Notes: a model not told the origin generated them from the letters alone. A DNA stretch of 64,000 bases from Mesorhizobium muleiense (GCF_900099905.1 NZ_FNEE01000005.1:124001-188000), one strand, 5' to 3'; shown: positions 7,355 through 16,213, counted from the stretch's first letter. Numbers and translations: made by a program.

Positions 7355-8149
7355 ATGAGCCTGTCCGCAACCATCGCTCCACACCTGCCGTTCCTGCGCC
7401 GCTTTTCGCGGGCCGTCTCCGGATCGCAGGAGAGTGGCGACGCGCTGGTCGCCGCGATGCTCGAGGCCATCATCGCCGACGTCGACATCTTTCCGAACGC
7501 GTCGAATGACCGCATCGCGCTCTACAAGGTCTTCGCCAGGCTGTTCACATCGGTCGCCATCCGCGTTCCGCAGGAACACCCGCAGTCGGCGTGGGAACAG
7601 CGCGCCGCCGCCAATCTGAACGCGATCTCACCCCGCCCCCGCCAGGCCTTCCTGCTGGTCGCCGTGGAAGGTTTCAGCGAAGACGAGGCGGCGGAGATCC
7701 TCGACGTCGACGATCAGGAGTTCTCCGAGCTTCTTGCCGAGGCCAGCAACGAGATTTCCCGCCAGGTGGCAACCGATGTGCTGATCATCGAGGACGAGCC
7801 GCTGATCGCCATGGACATCGAGCAAATGGTCGAGAGCCTGGGCCATCGCGTTGTCGGAACGGCGCGTACCCATGCCGAGGCGGTGGCGATGTTCACCAAG
7901 ACGCGACCGAAGATGGTGCTGGCCGATATCCAGCTTGCCGACGGCAGCTCGGGCATCGAAGCGGTCAACGAGATCCTGTCGACCACCCCGGTGCCGGTGA
8001 TCTTCATCACCGCTTTTCCCGAACGCCTGCTGACCGGCGAGCGGCCGGAGCCGGCCTTCCTCGTTACCAAGCCGTTCAATCCGGAGATGGTCAAGGCCCT
8101 GATCAGCCAGGCGCTGTTCTTTGACCGGCATGCGAAAGCCGCCGCATAG
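7355..8149 (+). CDS. phyR: PhyR general stress response regulator (anti-anti-sigma)
   Basis: A 264-aa protein with a sigma-like N-terminal domain (about residues 1-135) fused to a C-terminal receiver (about 140-258). The receiver has I-I-E-D-E, the phosphoacceptor in L-A-D-I-Q-L-A-D-G and the conserved lysine in V-T-K-P-F. On phosphorylation by HWE kinases PhyR releases its sigma-like domain to bind NepR and so free EcfG. The ATG at 7355 has GGGAG upstream. Frame extends further upstream but would run through the EcfG promoter. Transcribed divergently from nepR-ecfG. Confidence 0.95.
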   Translation: MSLSATIAPHLPFLRRFSRAVSGSQESGDALVAAMLEAIIADVDIFPNASNDRIALYKVFARLFTSVAIRVPQEHPQSAWEQRAAANLNAISPRPRQAFLLVAVEGFSEDEAAEILDVDDQEFSELLAEASNEISRQVATDVLIIEDEPLIAMDIEQMVESLGHRVVGTARTHAEAVAMFTKTRPKMVLADIQLADGSSGIEAVNEILSTTPVPVIFITAFPERLLTGERPEPAFLVTKPFNPEMVKALISQALFFDRHAKAAA

Positions 8150-8325
8150 GGCCGGGCAGCCCGCCCTGAGCGGCCCTTTTCCACAGTTCCTCCGATCGCC
8201 CGTTTTCCACAGATGAGTAACGCTGGCCGCTTGCGGCCGGCACACGTCACTTGCAACTCACCTGAGCATGACGATCCAATTCGAGCGGGAAAGCTTTACA
8301 GGGATCGTCTTTTTCGGAAAATGCT

Positions 8326-8350
8326 GGAACAAACGCCAGCGAAAGACGTT
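8326..8350 (+). promoter_or_regulatory. EcfG promoter for the DUF1328 gene
   Basis: GGAAC (8326-8330), 16-bp spacer, CGTT (8347-8350), ending 29 bp before the start codon at 8380. Confidence 0.85.
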
Positions 8351-8379
8351 TTTGGCATACTATTCGAAGGAGATGGACC

Positions 8380-8547
8380 ATGCTTTACTGGGCCCTCGTA
8401 TTTCTCGTCGTTGCGATCATTGCAGGCGCTCTTGGCTTCGGCGGCATCGCCGGCACGTCGGCTGGTATAGCGCAGATATTGTTTTTCATCTTCCTCGCTT
8501 TCCTGATCATTTCGCTTATTGCGGGCTTGTTCAAACGCGCGTCGTGA
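8380..8547 (+). CDS. DUF1328 small membrane protein
   Basis: A 55-aa protein, nearly all hydrophobic, with two membrane segments and the family pattern M-L-Y-W-A-L-V-F followed by [13 protein letters not shown]. It has a strong ribosome site (AAGGAG) and an exact EcfG promoter upstream. DUF1328 proteins are common stress-induced envelope peptides of unknown function. Confidence 0.88.
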   Translation: MLYWALVFLVVAIIAGALGFGGIAGTSAGIAQILFFIFLAFLIISLIAGLFKRAS

Positions 8548-8643
8548 ACTGCGATCGCACACTGGGAGCCGCACCCCTCAAGCGGTTTCCAGCTACCGCC
8601 GGGCGGTGTCCTTAGCCGGACGTCGCTCGGCGGACTTCTTTTT

Positions 8644-8668
8644 GGAACCCAATTTTCCGTCAGCCGTT
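8644..8668 (+). promoter_or_regulatory. EcfG promoter for the second HWE kinase
   Basis: GGAAC (8644-8648), 16-bp spacer, CGTT (8665-8668), 30 bp before the kinase start at 8698. It implies feedback of the stress response on one of its own candidate input kinases. Confidence 0.82.
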
Positions 8669-8697
8669 CAGCCTGCATTGGGCGGGTGAAGTGAACG

Positions 8698-9777
8698 ATG
8701 CAATCCAGAGCCGGAGACATGAGAGACAGCGGACGGAGCGATGAGATCATCGCTCTGCAGTCCGCTGAGAGTGGAATGCAGCTTGGCCGGGCCCTTCTCC
8801 ATGCGCTGCACAATGCCGGCATTTCGGTCCTCTATCAGGATCGCGAGATGAAAACCGTCTGGGCCCGCAACATGCGCCCGCCCTGGATTTCCGACACAGT
8901 TGTTTCCGACACGGTTGTTTCCGACATGGGGGTTTCCGACACGGGCGACGGCAACGGCATCCTGCCGCTTGCGCAGGCGGAGCGCATCGGCGCAGCCAAA
9001 CGCAAGGTCGTCGCATCCGGCAATCCGGAACATCTTGAGCTCAGCATTCCCGCCGACGATGGCGTCCGCTGGTTCCAAATATGGATAGACGCGGATCATG
9101 ACGACGGCGGCGCCGTGCAGGGCGTCGTCACCACAATGGTCGAAACGACCGAGCAGAAACGTCGCGAGCAAACCCTGAAGACGCTGCTGCGCGAGGTCAG
9201 CCACCGGTCGAAGAACCTTTTGGCCATCATCCAGAGCATCGCCACCCAGACCAGCCGTTATTCGGACACGCTCAGTGATTTCCTGACGCGCTTTCGCGGC
9301 CGGCTGCAGTCGCTTGCCTCATCCCAGGACCTGGTGACCTCGTCCAACTGGCGGGGAGCGGCATTGCGCGAACTGGTGTCGGGCCAGGTCGGCCGCTATG
9401 GCGCCGACCCTGTGCGCAGCCTGCGTTTTCGCGGTGCAAACCCATACCTCAATCCCAATGCCGCCCTGCATATCGGCTTGGCCATGCACGAGCTTGCCGT
9501 CAATTCTGTCAGCTACGGCGCTCTGTCGCGAGCCGACGGCTTCGTCGAGGTGACGGCCGATCTGACGGCGGCTTCCGCTGGCGAGACCGCGCTGTCGCTG
9601 ACATGGGCCGAGGCCATCGGAGCCAATGACAATCAGCCCAGCGAGAAGCGTTTTGGCAGCGTCGCGCTCGAGCGCGTCGTGCCTGCGTCGTTGAACGGCA
9701 CGGCGAAACTTGAAATCAGCGGGGATCGTCTCGAGTACCATCTCGTCGTTCCTCGCGGCAATTTCGAGACGGATTGA
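8698..9777 (+). CDS. HWE-family sensor histidine kinase with PAS-like N-terminus
   Basis: A soluble 359-aa kinase. Residues 30-150 look PAS-like (G-I-S-V-L-Y-Q-D-R-E-M-K-T-V-W-A), and His169 in V-S-H-R-S-K-N is the predicted phosphoacceptor. The N box (M-H-E-L-A-V-N-S) and the W-x-E motif (T-W-A-E) place it in the HWE group. The PAS-like part carries a 15-bp in-frame repeat (V-S-D-T-V units, 8888-8947). Start at 8698 gives the full domain. An EcfG promoter sits just upstream, so the kinase is probably induced by the response it feeds. Confidence 0.86.
   Translation: MQSRAGDMRDSGRSDEIIALQSAESGMQLGRALLHALHNAGISVLYQDREMKTVWARNMRPPWISDTVVSDTVVSDMGVSDTGDGNGILPLAQAERIGAAKRKVVASGNPEHLELSIPADDGVRWFQIWIDADHDDGGAVQGVVTTMVETTEQKRREQTLKTLLREVSHRSKNLLAIIQSIATQTSRYSDTLSDFLTRFRGRLQSLASSQDLVTSSNWRGAALRELVSGQVGRYGADPVRSLRFRGANPYLNPNAALHIGLAMHELAVNSVSYGALSRADGFVEVTADLTAASAGETALSLTWAEAIGANDNQPSEKRFGSVALERVVPASLNGTAKLEISGDRLEYHLVVPRGNFETD
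8888..8947 (+). repeat. Four 15-bp in-frame tandem repeats inside the HWE kinase gene
   Basis: Units at 8888-8902, 8903-8917, 8918-8932 and 8933-8947 share TTTCCGACACGGTTG with drift in the last two. They encode repeated S-D-T-V/G-V peptides in the PAS-like region. Confidence 0.9.
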
Positions 9778-9888
9778 ACGGGCAACAGCCGAGCCCAAGA
9801 GAATTGGCCGGAGGGGGTTGGGGGCCAAGAGGGGTGGGGATTGATACCGGCCGCGCCGGCTTTAACCATCTGTTCACCATAAGGTTCG

Positions 9889-10140
9889 ATGCTGTTTTTC
9901 TCAGGCACCACTCCGCATGACGTTTTCGATCGCAGTTTGCTGCGCAGTACGGGAGAAATGGCTTTGACGGTTGCCGACATCAACAGGCTGGAACAGGCCG
10001 CACGCGTTTCGATGAGCGGGTTCCAGGATCCCGAAGCATCCGCAATGCGGTCGCCCCGTGCTTCCCTGCCGATTCCCGGCCTCGCCGCAATCGGGCTGGC
10101 TGCAGTGGTCGTCCTGGCCGCCGCGTTCCAGTTGGTCTGA
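9889..10140 (+). CDS. Hypothetical small protein with C-terminal membrane segment
   Basis: Up to 83 aa, ending in one hydrophobic helix (L-A-A-I-G-L-A-A-V-V-V-L-A-A-A-F). No family recognised. The ATG at 9889 has a weak AAGG upstream. An alternative ATG at 9958 (M-A-L-T-V-A-D-I-N-R) starts what looks like the better-conserved part, but GGGAG is too close to it. The stop codon directly abuts a dispersed repeat element (10140-10220). Coding status is likely but not certain. Confidence 0.5.
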   Translation: MLFFSGTTPHDVFDRSLLRSTGEMALTVADINRLEQAARVSMSGFQDPEASAMRSPRASLPIPGLAAIGLAAVVVLAAAFQLV

Positions 10141-10220
10141 TGCATGTCACGCGAAAAGCATGCCCTCGGGCTTGAACCGGGGGTGTGCAGCGGTTTGCGA
10201 TAACAATTTGAAGCAAAGCG
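10140..10220 (+). repeat. Dispersed intergenic palindrome, family copy 1
   Basis: Begins ATGCATGTC, carries the internal AGCATGCCCTCGGGCTTGAA block and the GTGCAGCGGTTTGCGATAAC right arm. It matches copies at 26329-26460, 52024-52130 and (inverted) 59548-59620. The right end has decayed compared with the others. Confidence 0.85.
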
Positions 10221-10245
10221 TCGGTCGCAAGTGGCCGGCATCGCA

Positions 10246-10270
10246 GGAACTTTGGCGGATGTGGCCCGTT
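10246..10270 (+). promoter_or_regulatory. EcfG promoter for the 108-aa protein gene
   Basis: GGAAC (10246-10250), 16-bp spacer, CGTT (10267-10270), 23 bp before the ATG at 10293. Confidence 0.8.
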
Positions 10271-10292
10271 CTATGGCCGGAGGACCGTCGCC

Positions 10293-10619
10293 ATGGAACA
10301 TATCGCTGCCGTGCTGCTTGTCATCGGCTGTTCGAACACGATGACCGAGTGCCGCGAATTGCCCGTATCGGTGAGCGTTTTCGAAACCGCTCAGGAGTGT
10401 ACAGCCGCGCGTCCGTTTGCCATGGGCGATGTGCAGGGCCAGGCTCCGCGCATCATTGCCAAATGCCTTTCCGTCGATCCGGCACTTGAGGATGATTACG
10501 ACCGGATCGTCTGGAACGTGCGCCCGGACGGCACGCTCGACGCTTCCGTGGAGATTTCCGACCTCGAGGTCGCCTCGAGCGGCGCGCGCCCCGAAAAAGA
10601 TTCTCTTAGCCAACAATGA
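10293..10619 (+). CDS. Hypothetical protein, EcfG regulated
   Basis: A 108-aa protein. The first ~14 residues are hydrophobic and end at a cysteine (V-I-G-C-S), which could be a short export signal or lipobox. Three more cysteines follow (residues 20, 36, 58). I recognise no family. An exact EcfG promoter ends 23 bp upstream of the ATG, which argues for a real, stress-induced gene. Confidence 0.65.
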   Translation: MEHIAAVLLVIGCSNTMTECRELPVSVSVFETAQECTAARPFAMGDVQGQAPRIIAKCLSVDPALEDDYDRIVWNVRPDGTLDASVEISDLEVASSGARPEKDSLSQQ

Positions 10620-10700
10620 AATCGAGCAGGGCAAAGCACTTTTTCGCGTGATAAATGACGGGCGGAGCTACAAGTGAGGACAAAGGCGAGGAGTGACCCT

Positions 10701-10943
10701 ATGCGGAAGATGATTATTGCCATGGTTGCCGCAATCGCGGTCAGCGGTTGCAGCACCACCGAACAGGATGTCGGCGTCGGCGCCGGTTTCGGCGCTCTGG
10801 CCGGCGGCCTGATTGACGGCGGCAAGGGTGCGCTGGTGGGCGCAGCCATCGGTGCCGGTACCGGCCTGCTGGTGCGCAACCTGCGCAATGGCTATTGCCA
10901 GTACCGCGACAACCGTGGCCGTCTGTTTACGGCGCGCTGCTGA
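10701..10943 (+). CDS. Glycine-zipper lipoprotein
   Basis: An 80-aa protein with a signal peptide and lipobox (V-S-G-C-S, Cys near residue 16), then a glycine-zipper region (G-V-G-A-G-F-G-A-L-A-G-G and G-A-A-I-G-A-G-T-G). This is typical of small outer-membrane lipoproteins of the SlyB / 17-kDa antigen type. The ATG at 10701 follows GAGGAG. It lies downstream of the EcfG-controlled 108-aa gene and may be co-transcribed (81-bp gap). Confidence 0.8.
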   Translation: MRKMIIAMVAAIAVSGCSTTEQDVGVGAGFGALAGGLIDGGKGALVGAAIGAGTGLLVRNLRNGYCQYRDNRGRLFTARC

Positions 10944-11067
10944 TCCGTTTCAAACGCAAGAGGCATTGGAAGCGGAGACCGGACGAGCCGGTCTCTGTTT
11001 ACTTGGCCGGTTTATTTGGGGCGCTGCATTTGGGCGACTTCGAAAACGCTCGGTTTGCGCCAGCCTT

Positions 11068-12729
11068 TCAGTCCGACAGCGGGATCCTGATTTCCACGCT
11101 CAACCCGCCATCGTGAAAATCGCGATTGATCGTACCGCGCAATTCGCGCGTCACGTTCAAATCGATCAGCTTGGTGCCAAAACCGGTTTTGACAGGTGCT
11201 TCGAGTTTCTTCTGGCCGGCTTCGCGCCAGTTGAGAACCAGCGTCCGGCCGCTCCTGTGGCCTTCGACCGCCCAGTCTACCTTGAGCGACCAGTCGCCAT
11301 TCCTGGTATTGGCCGAATTGCCGGTTTCGCCATATTTCAGCGCGTTCGTCGCCAGTTCGTGAAAGGTCAGGCCGAGCGCTTGCGTCGTCGTCTCGTCGAG
11401 CAACACCTCTGGCCCCGACAATATCCCGTCGGGAAGCTCCTTGCCGAACACCTGGCCAAGCTCGATGCGCAAGAGATCGCCAAGATCGGCCTTCTGCCAG
11501 CGCGAGCGCGTCAGCATGTCCTGGGATGCCGCCATCGCTTGCAGCCGGGCCGAAAAGGAGGACGAGAACTCGTTGACGTCGGTGGCGTGCGACGCCGTCT
11601 GGCGCGCGATCGCCAGCACCCGCGTGATCGAGTTCTTGATGCGGTGCTTCATCTCCTGCAGCATCAGGTCTTTTTCGAGCAGGCTTTTTTCCGTCGTCTC
11701 ATGAAGCAGCGAAACCGCGTCATAGGCCCGCTCCTGATATCGGGCCACCAGCGCGATCGTTCCGGCGAGCAGCAGTCCGAACAGGCCGAGCATCACCGGA
11801 ATGGCGCGCGAGGAAGGTTGCGAGAAGGCGCTTGTCGGCCTGAACAGGACCGTCCATGGACGCCCGGCGATGGTGAGTTCGCGAGAAACCAGCAACCTGT
11901 CGCCGAAGCTCGACGCCGGCGGCGTTTCCGACTGGAACAAAAGATGGTCGGCATCCACCTTGCCGTCATAGATTTCGATGTTGACCGGCAGCAGCGGCGT
12001 CCGGCTGAGCGCGGTCTGGAACAGGTCGCGGGCGCGGAACGCCGCATAGAGAAAGCCTGTTGTCGACGATCTCGACGCATCGATGCCGTCCGCCGCGGTT
12101 TCGATGTTGAGCCGCACGAAGACCAGGAAGCCGGTGAAGGTCTGCGCAGCACCTGTTTCCTGGCCTAGCTGCACGCGCCCGCTTGCGTGCTGCTGATTGT
12201 CGGCCATCGCCCTTTCGATCGCCTCGCGCCGCACCGGTTCGGTGAACATGTCGTAGCCGATGCCGGATTGATTGGAAGGATCCAGTGGCTCGAACAACGT
12301 GATGGGCGCACGCCATGGCAGCGTTGTCGTGGCCGGATAGATCGCATCGCTGACGCCATAGTCGTGCTGGATGGCACGCTCGACCGCTGCCTCGTCGCCG
12401 GCTCTCACCAGCCGGAGAAAGCCGATGCCGCGCAGGCCGGCGAAATTGTCGTTGATACCCAGCGCATCGAAGAACGCCTTGAACTCGCTCCGCGAAATGT
12501 CACCATTGCGAGCCTCGAACAGTGCGTGTGTCGATCGCAGCATCGACAGATGCAGGTCGATGCGGCTATCGATCCGGTTGAGGGCGTCGTCCGCCGTCGC
12601 CTCGAATTTGATGCGCGCCGCTTCCTGGGTGGCGAAATAGGCGAATCCCGCCATTGTCAGGCTGATCAGCGCGACGGCAATGAACGCGACGATCGGGAAG
12701 AACTTCTTCAAGTTGCTGCTGCGGCCCAT
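11068..12729 (-). CDS. Membrane CHASE-domain HWE sensor histidine kinase
   Basis: A 553-aa membrane kinase. One transmembrane helix lies near residues 10-32 and a periplasmic CHASE domain spans about 70-290 (G-I-G-F-L-R, then G-Y-D-M-F-T-E-P-V-R-R-E-A). A second helix (about 300-325, V-M-L-G-L-F-G-L-L-L-A-G-T) leads to the HWE core. His362 in M-K-H-R-I-K-N is the phosphoacceptor, with N box F-H-E-L-A-T-N-A and N-W-R-E. CHASE domains sense small extracellular ligands, unknown here. I chose the ATG at 12729 (GGGGAA upstream). It is the only membrane-bound candidate among the three HWE kinases, and no EcfG promoter is visible. Confidence 0.88.
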   Translation of the reverse strand: MGRSSNLKKFFPIVAFIAVALISLTMAGFAYFATQEAARIKFEATADDALNRIDSRIDLHLSMLRSTHALFEARNGDISRSEFKAFFDALGINDNFAGLRGIGFLRLVRAGDEAAVERAIQHDYGVSDAIYPATTTLPWRAPITLFEPLDPSNQSGIGYDMFTEPVRREAIERAMADNQQHASGRVQLGQETGAAQTFTGFLVFVRLNIETAADGIDASRSSTTGFLYAAFRARDLFQTALSRTPLLPVNIEIYDGKVDADHLLFQSETPPASSFGDRLLVSRELTIAGRPWTVLFRPTSAFSQPSSRAIPVMLGLFGLLLAGTIALVARYQERAYDAVSLLHETTEKSLLEKDLMLQEMKHRIKNSITRVLAIARQTASHATDVNEFSSSFSARLQAMAASQDMLTRSRWQKADLGDLLRIELGQVFGKELPDGILSGPEVLLDETTTQALGLTFHELATNALKYGETGNSANTRNGDWSLKVDWAVEGHRSGRTLVLNWREAGQKKLEAPVKTGFGTKLIDLNVTRELRGTINRDFHDGGLSVEIRIPLSD

Positions 12730-12824
12730 GGTTCCCCATCTTATGGGCAAGTCCCCGTGGCAACACAATGGCGCGGCCAAACCATCATGACGGCTGGCAT
12801 ATCACATGACAGGTAGTTGGCGCT

Positions 12825-13619
12825 TCAGGCGGCGATCTTCAGCGCGCCTGGTCCCGGAATGGCGCCGGGCGGGCACTTGCCCAGAATGATCATGCCGAGC
12901 ACCTCGTCCTGGGTCACGTCGCCGGTGCGCGCCGTTCCAACGACCCGGCCATTCTTCATGACGCAGACGCGGTCGGCAAGCTCGAACACATCGTGGATGT
13001 CATGGCTGATCAGGAAGATGCCGATGCCGTCGGCCTTGAGCTGCATGACCAGTTCGCCGACCTGCGCCGTTTCCTGCGGTCCCAGTGCCGCCGTCGGCTC
13101 ATCCATGATCAGGATGCGGGCGTTGAACAGGATGGCGCGCGCGATCGCCACCGACTGCCGCTGGCCGCCCGAAAGCTTGACCACCGGCTCCTTGAATCGC
13201 TGAAAGCGGGGATTGAGCCTGCCCATCACCTTGCGCGCCTCGGCCTCCATGGCGCCATCGTCGAGCGTGCCCCAGCCGGTCATCAGCTCGCGGCCGAGGA
13301 ACAGGTTGGCGGCGGCGTCGACATTGTCGGCGAGCGCCAGCGTCTGGTAGATCGTCTCGATGCCGTATTTCTTGGCGTCGCGCGGATTGGCGATCGAAGC
13401 CTCCTCGCCATTGACGAAGATTTGGCCCGAATCGCGCTTGTAGGCGCCGGACAGGATCTTGATCAGCGTCGACTTTCCCGCACCGTTGTGGCCGAGCAGC
13501 GCCACGACCTCGTCCGGGAAAAGGTCGATCGACGCATCGTCGACGGCGCGAATGCCGCCGAAGGCAATCGAGATGTTGCGCATATCGATCAGTGGCGTGG
13601 GAGCAGTCGTGTCAGCCAT
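12825..13619 (-). CDS. xylG: Xylose-type sugar ABC transporter ATP-binding protein (single-domain)
   Basis: A 264-aa ATPase with Walker [10 protein letters not shown], signature L-S-G-G-Q-R-Q and Walker B I-L-I-M-D-E-P-T. It powers uptake with the permease and binding protein encoded just upstream. Enterobacterial XylG is about 510 aa with two ABC domains. This one is half-size, like the FrcA/single-domain carbohydrate ATPases of rhizobia, so a homodimer is expected. ATG at 13619 follows GAGAGGAA. Last gene of the xylF-xylH-xylG operon. Confidence 0.85.
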   Translation of the reverse strand: MADTTAPTPLIDMRNISIAFGGIRAVDDASIDLFPDEVVALLGHNGAGKSTLIKILSGAYKRDSGQIFVNGEEASIANPRDAKKYGIETIYQTLALADNVDAAANLFLGRELMTGWGTLDDGAMEAEARKVMGRLNPRFQRFKEPVVKLSGGQRQSVAIARAILFNARILIMDEPTAALGPQETAQVGELVMQLKADGIGIFLISHDIHDVFELADRVCVMKNGRVVGTARTGDVTQDEVLGMIILGKCPPGAIPGPGALKIAA

Positions 13620-13712
13620 GATCGTTCCTCTCCATGGTTTTGCCGAACATGATGCAGGACCGAAACGGATGTCCACTTTTCGCTGACGCAGACCTTCGGC
13701 TCGGGATCATGC

Positions 13713-15032
13713 TCAGACCCGCTTGCGGTAGACTGTGTCGAGCCAGACGGCGACGACCAGCACGGCGCCGACGACGACGCTCTGAAGCGGCGAATCGATG
13801 CCGAGCAACACCATGCCGGACTGCAGCGACTGCATCAGAAGCGCGCCCAGCATGGCGCCGAGCACCGTGCCGGAGCCGCCGGCCAGCGACGTGCCGCCGA
13901 TGACGGCTGCTGCGATGACCAAGAGCTCGTCCAGCGTGCCCAGCGCATTGGTCGCCGCATTGAGGCGGGCCGAAGCAATTGCCGCGCTGATCGCGGCCAG
14001 AACGCCCATGATCATGAACACTTTCATGGTCACCCAGCGCGTGTTGATGCCGGCGAGTTCCGCCGCTTCCGGGTTGCCGCCAATGGCAAAGACGTAGCGG
14101 CCGAAACGGGTGCGCCTGGTGATGAAGGTCATGACGATGCCGACTGCGACCGCGATCAGCACCGGTATGGCGATGCCATGGGCGATGAACAGCCCACCTT
14201 CGGGAACGGTGATGCCGGTCCGCTGCGTGTATTGGCGCACGATGCCGATCGGCCACGGATAGGAATTGGCGATCCAGACGGCGCCGAGGATGGCGGCGCA
14301 GGCGACAACACCAAGCAGGCTCTCCGCCCAGACCGGGCGCAACGGAAACTTGAAGCGCTTGCGCTGCGACCGGCCGTTGAGCAGCATCAAGGCGACGGCC
14401 ACACAGGCGAGAATGCCGACGATCCAGCTCGCGGTCGCCCCGATCGAGCCACGCGGCCCGCCACCCATGAGTTGGAAGGTGGCATCGAGCGGCGCGACGG
14501 TGCGCCCGCTCGTCATCAGCCACGCCATGCCGCGCCAGATCAGCAGGCCGCCCAGCGTCACGATGAAGGCCGGAACCTCGAGATAGGCGATGATGAAGCC
14601 CTGAAGCGCGCCGATCATGAGGCCGAGCACCACGCCGGCAGCCAGTGCGATGACCCATATCCAGGGATTTCCAAGCTGGAATCCCATGACGCGGATGAGG
14701 AATTCTGCCTGCGCAACGCCCATCACCATGCCGATCACGCCTTCGACGGAGCCGACCGAAAGATCGATGTTGCGCATCACGATGACCAGCACCATGCCGG
14801 TCGCCATGATCGCGACCGAGGAAGTCTGCACCGACAGGTTCCAGAGATTGCGCGGCGTGAGGAAAAGCCCACCCGACAGGATGTGGATTCCAACCCAGAT
14901 GATCAGCAGCGCGCCGACCATGCCGAGCATGCGTATGTCGAGCTCGGTTGCCTTGAGGAAGCGGCCGAAGGGGCTGAGCTCGGATTCACGCGCCCGATCG
15001 GCAGCCGGCGTGTTGGAAGTCGTGTCGGTCAT
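13713..15032 (-). CDS. xylH: Xylose-type sugar ABC transporter permease
   Basis: A 439-aa inner-membrane permease of the ribose/xylose (BPD_transp_2) family with about ten or more hydrophobic segments. It shows the coupling-type stretch G-G-N-P-E-A-A-E-L-A-G-I-N and the conserved R-N-I-D-L-S-V-G-S near residue 110. It is longer than ribose permeases and matches XylH in having an insert in mid-protein. Operon partner of xylF (upstream) and xylG (93 bp downstream). Confidence 0.87.
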   Translation of the reverse strand: MTDTTSNTPAADRARESELSPFGRFLKATELDIRMLGMVGALLIIWVGIHILSGGLFLTPRNLWNLSVQTSSVAIMATGMVLVIVMRNIDLSVGSVEGVIGMVMGVAQAEFLIRVMGFQLGNPWIWVIALAAGVVLGLMIGALQGFIIAYLEVPAFIVTLGGLLIWRGMAWLMTSGRTVAPLDATFQLMGGGPRGSIGATASWIVGILACVAVALMLLNGRSQRKRFKFPLRPVWAESLLGVVACAAILGAVWIANSYPWPIGIVRQYTQRTGITVPEGGLFIAHGIAIPVLIAVAVGIVMTFITRRTRFGRYVFAIGGNPEAAELAGINTRWVTMKVFMIMGVLAAISAAIASARLNAATNALGTLDELLVIAAAVIGGTSLAGGSGTVLGAMLGALLMQSLQSGMVLLGIDSPLQSVVVGAVLVVAVWLDTVYRKRV

Positions 15033-15117
15033 GATGTCCTCCCACCGTTGCCGTCTGCCGCGGATGCCGGAAGCAGCATAAACGTTACCCGCGAGACGCG
15101 GGAAAACAACTCTTTTG

Positions 15118-15148
15118 AAAAAAACGCCGCGGCGTGAAACCGCGGCGT
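15118..15148 (-). terminator. Hairpin plus T-tract between xylF and xylH
   Basis: On the minus strand a 9-bp stem ACGCCGCGG/CCGCGGCGT with a 7-base loop is followed by seven T. Lying between xylF and xylH, it is probably a partial terminator that keeps the binding protein in excess over the membrane parts. Confidence 0.75.
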
Positions 15149-15172
15149 CTCAGGTTTTTTGGCGAAGGCGGA

Positions 15173-16213
15173 TCAATTGCAGACCGGGACGGTGCCCGCC
15201 GCCACGCCGGCGCAGACCTCTTCCTGCTTGATCCAGCCGGCGTCGATGACGACGTTGAGATTGTCCCTGGTGATGGCAATCGGCGTCAGGAACAGCGACT
15301 TGACGACATTGCCGCCCGGCGTGGTGAAATCCTTGACGCCGGCAATGTCTGTCATCGGCTTGCCGTCGGCCAGCTGCGAGGCGATCTCGGCGGCGTTCTT
15401 GCCGAGCTCGCGCGCGTCTTTCCACACCGATACGGTCTGTGTGCCCAGCGCGATACGGTTCAGCGCGGCATGGTCGCCGTCCTGGCCCGAAACCGGGACG
15501 GATCCGGCCAGGCCTTGCGCCGTCAGCGCCGCGACGACGCCACCGGCAGTGCCGTCATTGGCGGCAACCACCGCATCGACCTTGTTGTCGTTGGCGGTCA
15601 GGAACTGTTCCATGTTCTTCTGGGCGTTGGCGGGAAGCCAGCCGTCCGTATAAGCCTCGCCGACATTCTTGATCTTGCCGCTGTCGATGGCATCCTTGAG
15701 CACTTCCATGGAGCCGGCGAACAGGAAATCAGCATTCGGGTCGGCGCCCGAGCCCTTGATGAAGACGTAATTGCCTTCCGGCGCCACCTTGAACACTTCG
15801 CGGGCCTGCATGCGGCCGACTTCCTGGTTGTCGAAGGTCAGATAGAAGACGTCCTTGTTCTCGATCAGCCGGTCATAGCCGACGACCGGAATGCCTTCGT
15901 CCAGCGCCTTCTGCACCGCCGGACCGATGGCCGAGGCATCCTGCGCAAGGATGATCAGCGCGTTGGCGCCCTGCGAGATCAGGCTCTCGACGTCGGTCAG
16001 CTGCTTGCCGGGATTGGACTGTGCGTCAGCGGAAATATATTTGTCGCCGGCGGCCTCGATCGCCGCCTTCATGGCGGCTTCGTCGGTCTTCCAACGCTCT
16101 TCCTGGAAGTTCGACCACGAGACGCCAATGACCTTGTCCTTGGCCTGCGCGGCCGACGCGAGCGTCAGCGACATGGCGACCCCCGCCAGAATGGCGGCTG
16201 CGAATCTCTTCAT
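15173..16213 (-). CDS. xylF: D-xylose-type ABC transporter substrate-binding protein
   Basis: A 346-aa periplasmic binding protein. The signal peptide (M-K-R-F-A-A-A to A-S-A-A-Q-A, about 23 residues) precedes a Peripla_BP_4 domain that follows XylF closely: [39 protein letters not shown] and S-G-Q-D-G-D. Substrate is probably D-xylose or a related pentose. ATG at 16213 follows GGGAGGAAT. It heads the operon, is divergent from the ROK regulator gene, and a dyad that may be its operator lies upstream. Confidence 0.88.
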   Translation of the reverse strand: MKRFAAAILAGVAMSLTLASAAQAKDKVIGVSWSNFQEERWKTDEAAMKAAIEAAGDKYISADAQSNPGKQLTDVESLISQGANALIILAQDASAIGPAVQKALDEGIPVVGYDRLIENKDVFYLTFDNQEVGRMQAREVFKVAPEGNYVFIKGSGADPNADFLFAGSMEVLKDAIDSGKIKNVGEAYTDGWLPANAQKNMEQFLTANDNKVDAVVAANDGTAGGVVAALTAQGLAGSVPVSGQDGDHAALNRIALGTQTVSVWKDARELGKNAAEIASQLADGKPMTDIAGVKDFTTPGGNVVKSLFLTPIAITRDNLNVVIDAGWIKQEEVCAGVAAGTVPVCN

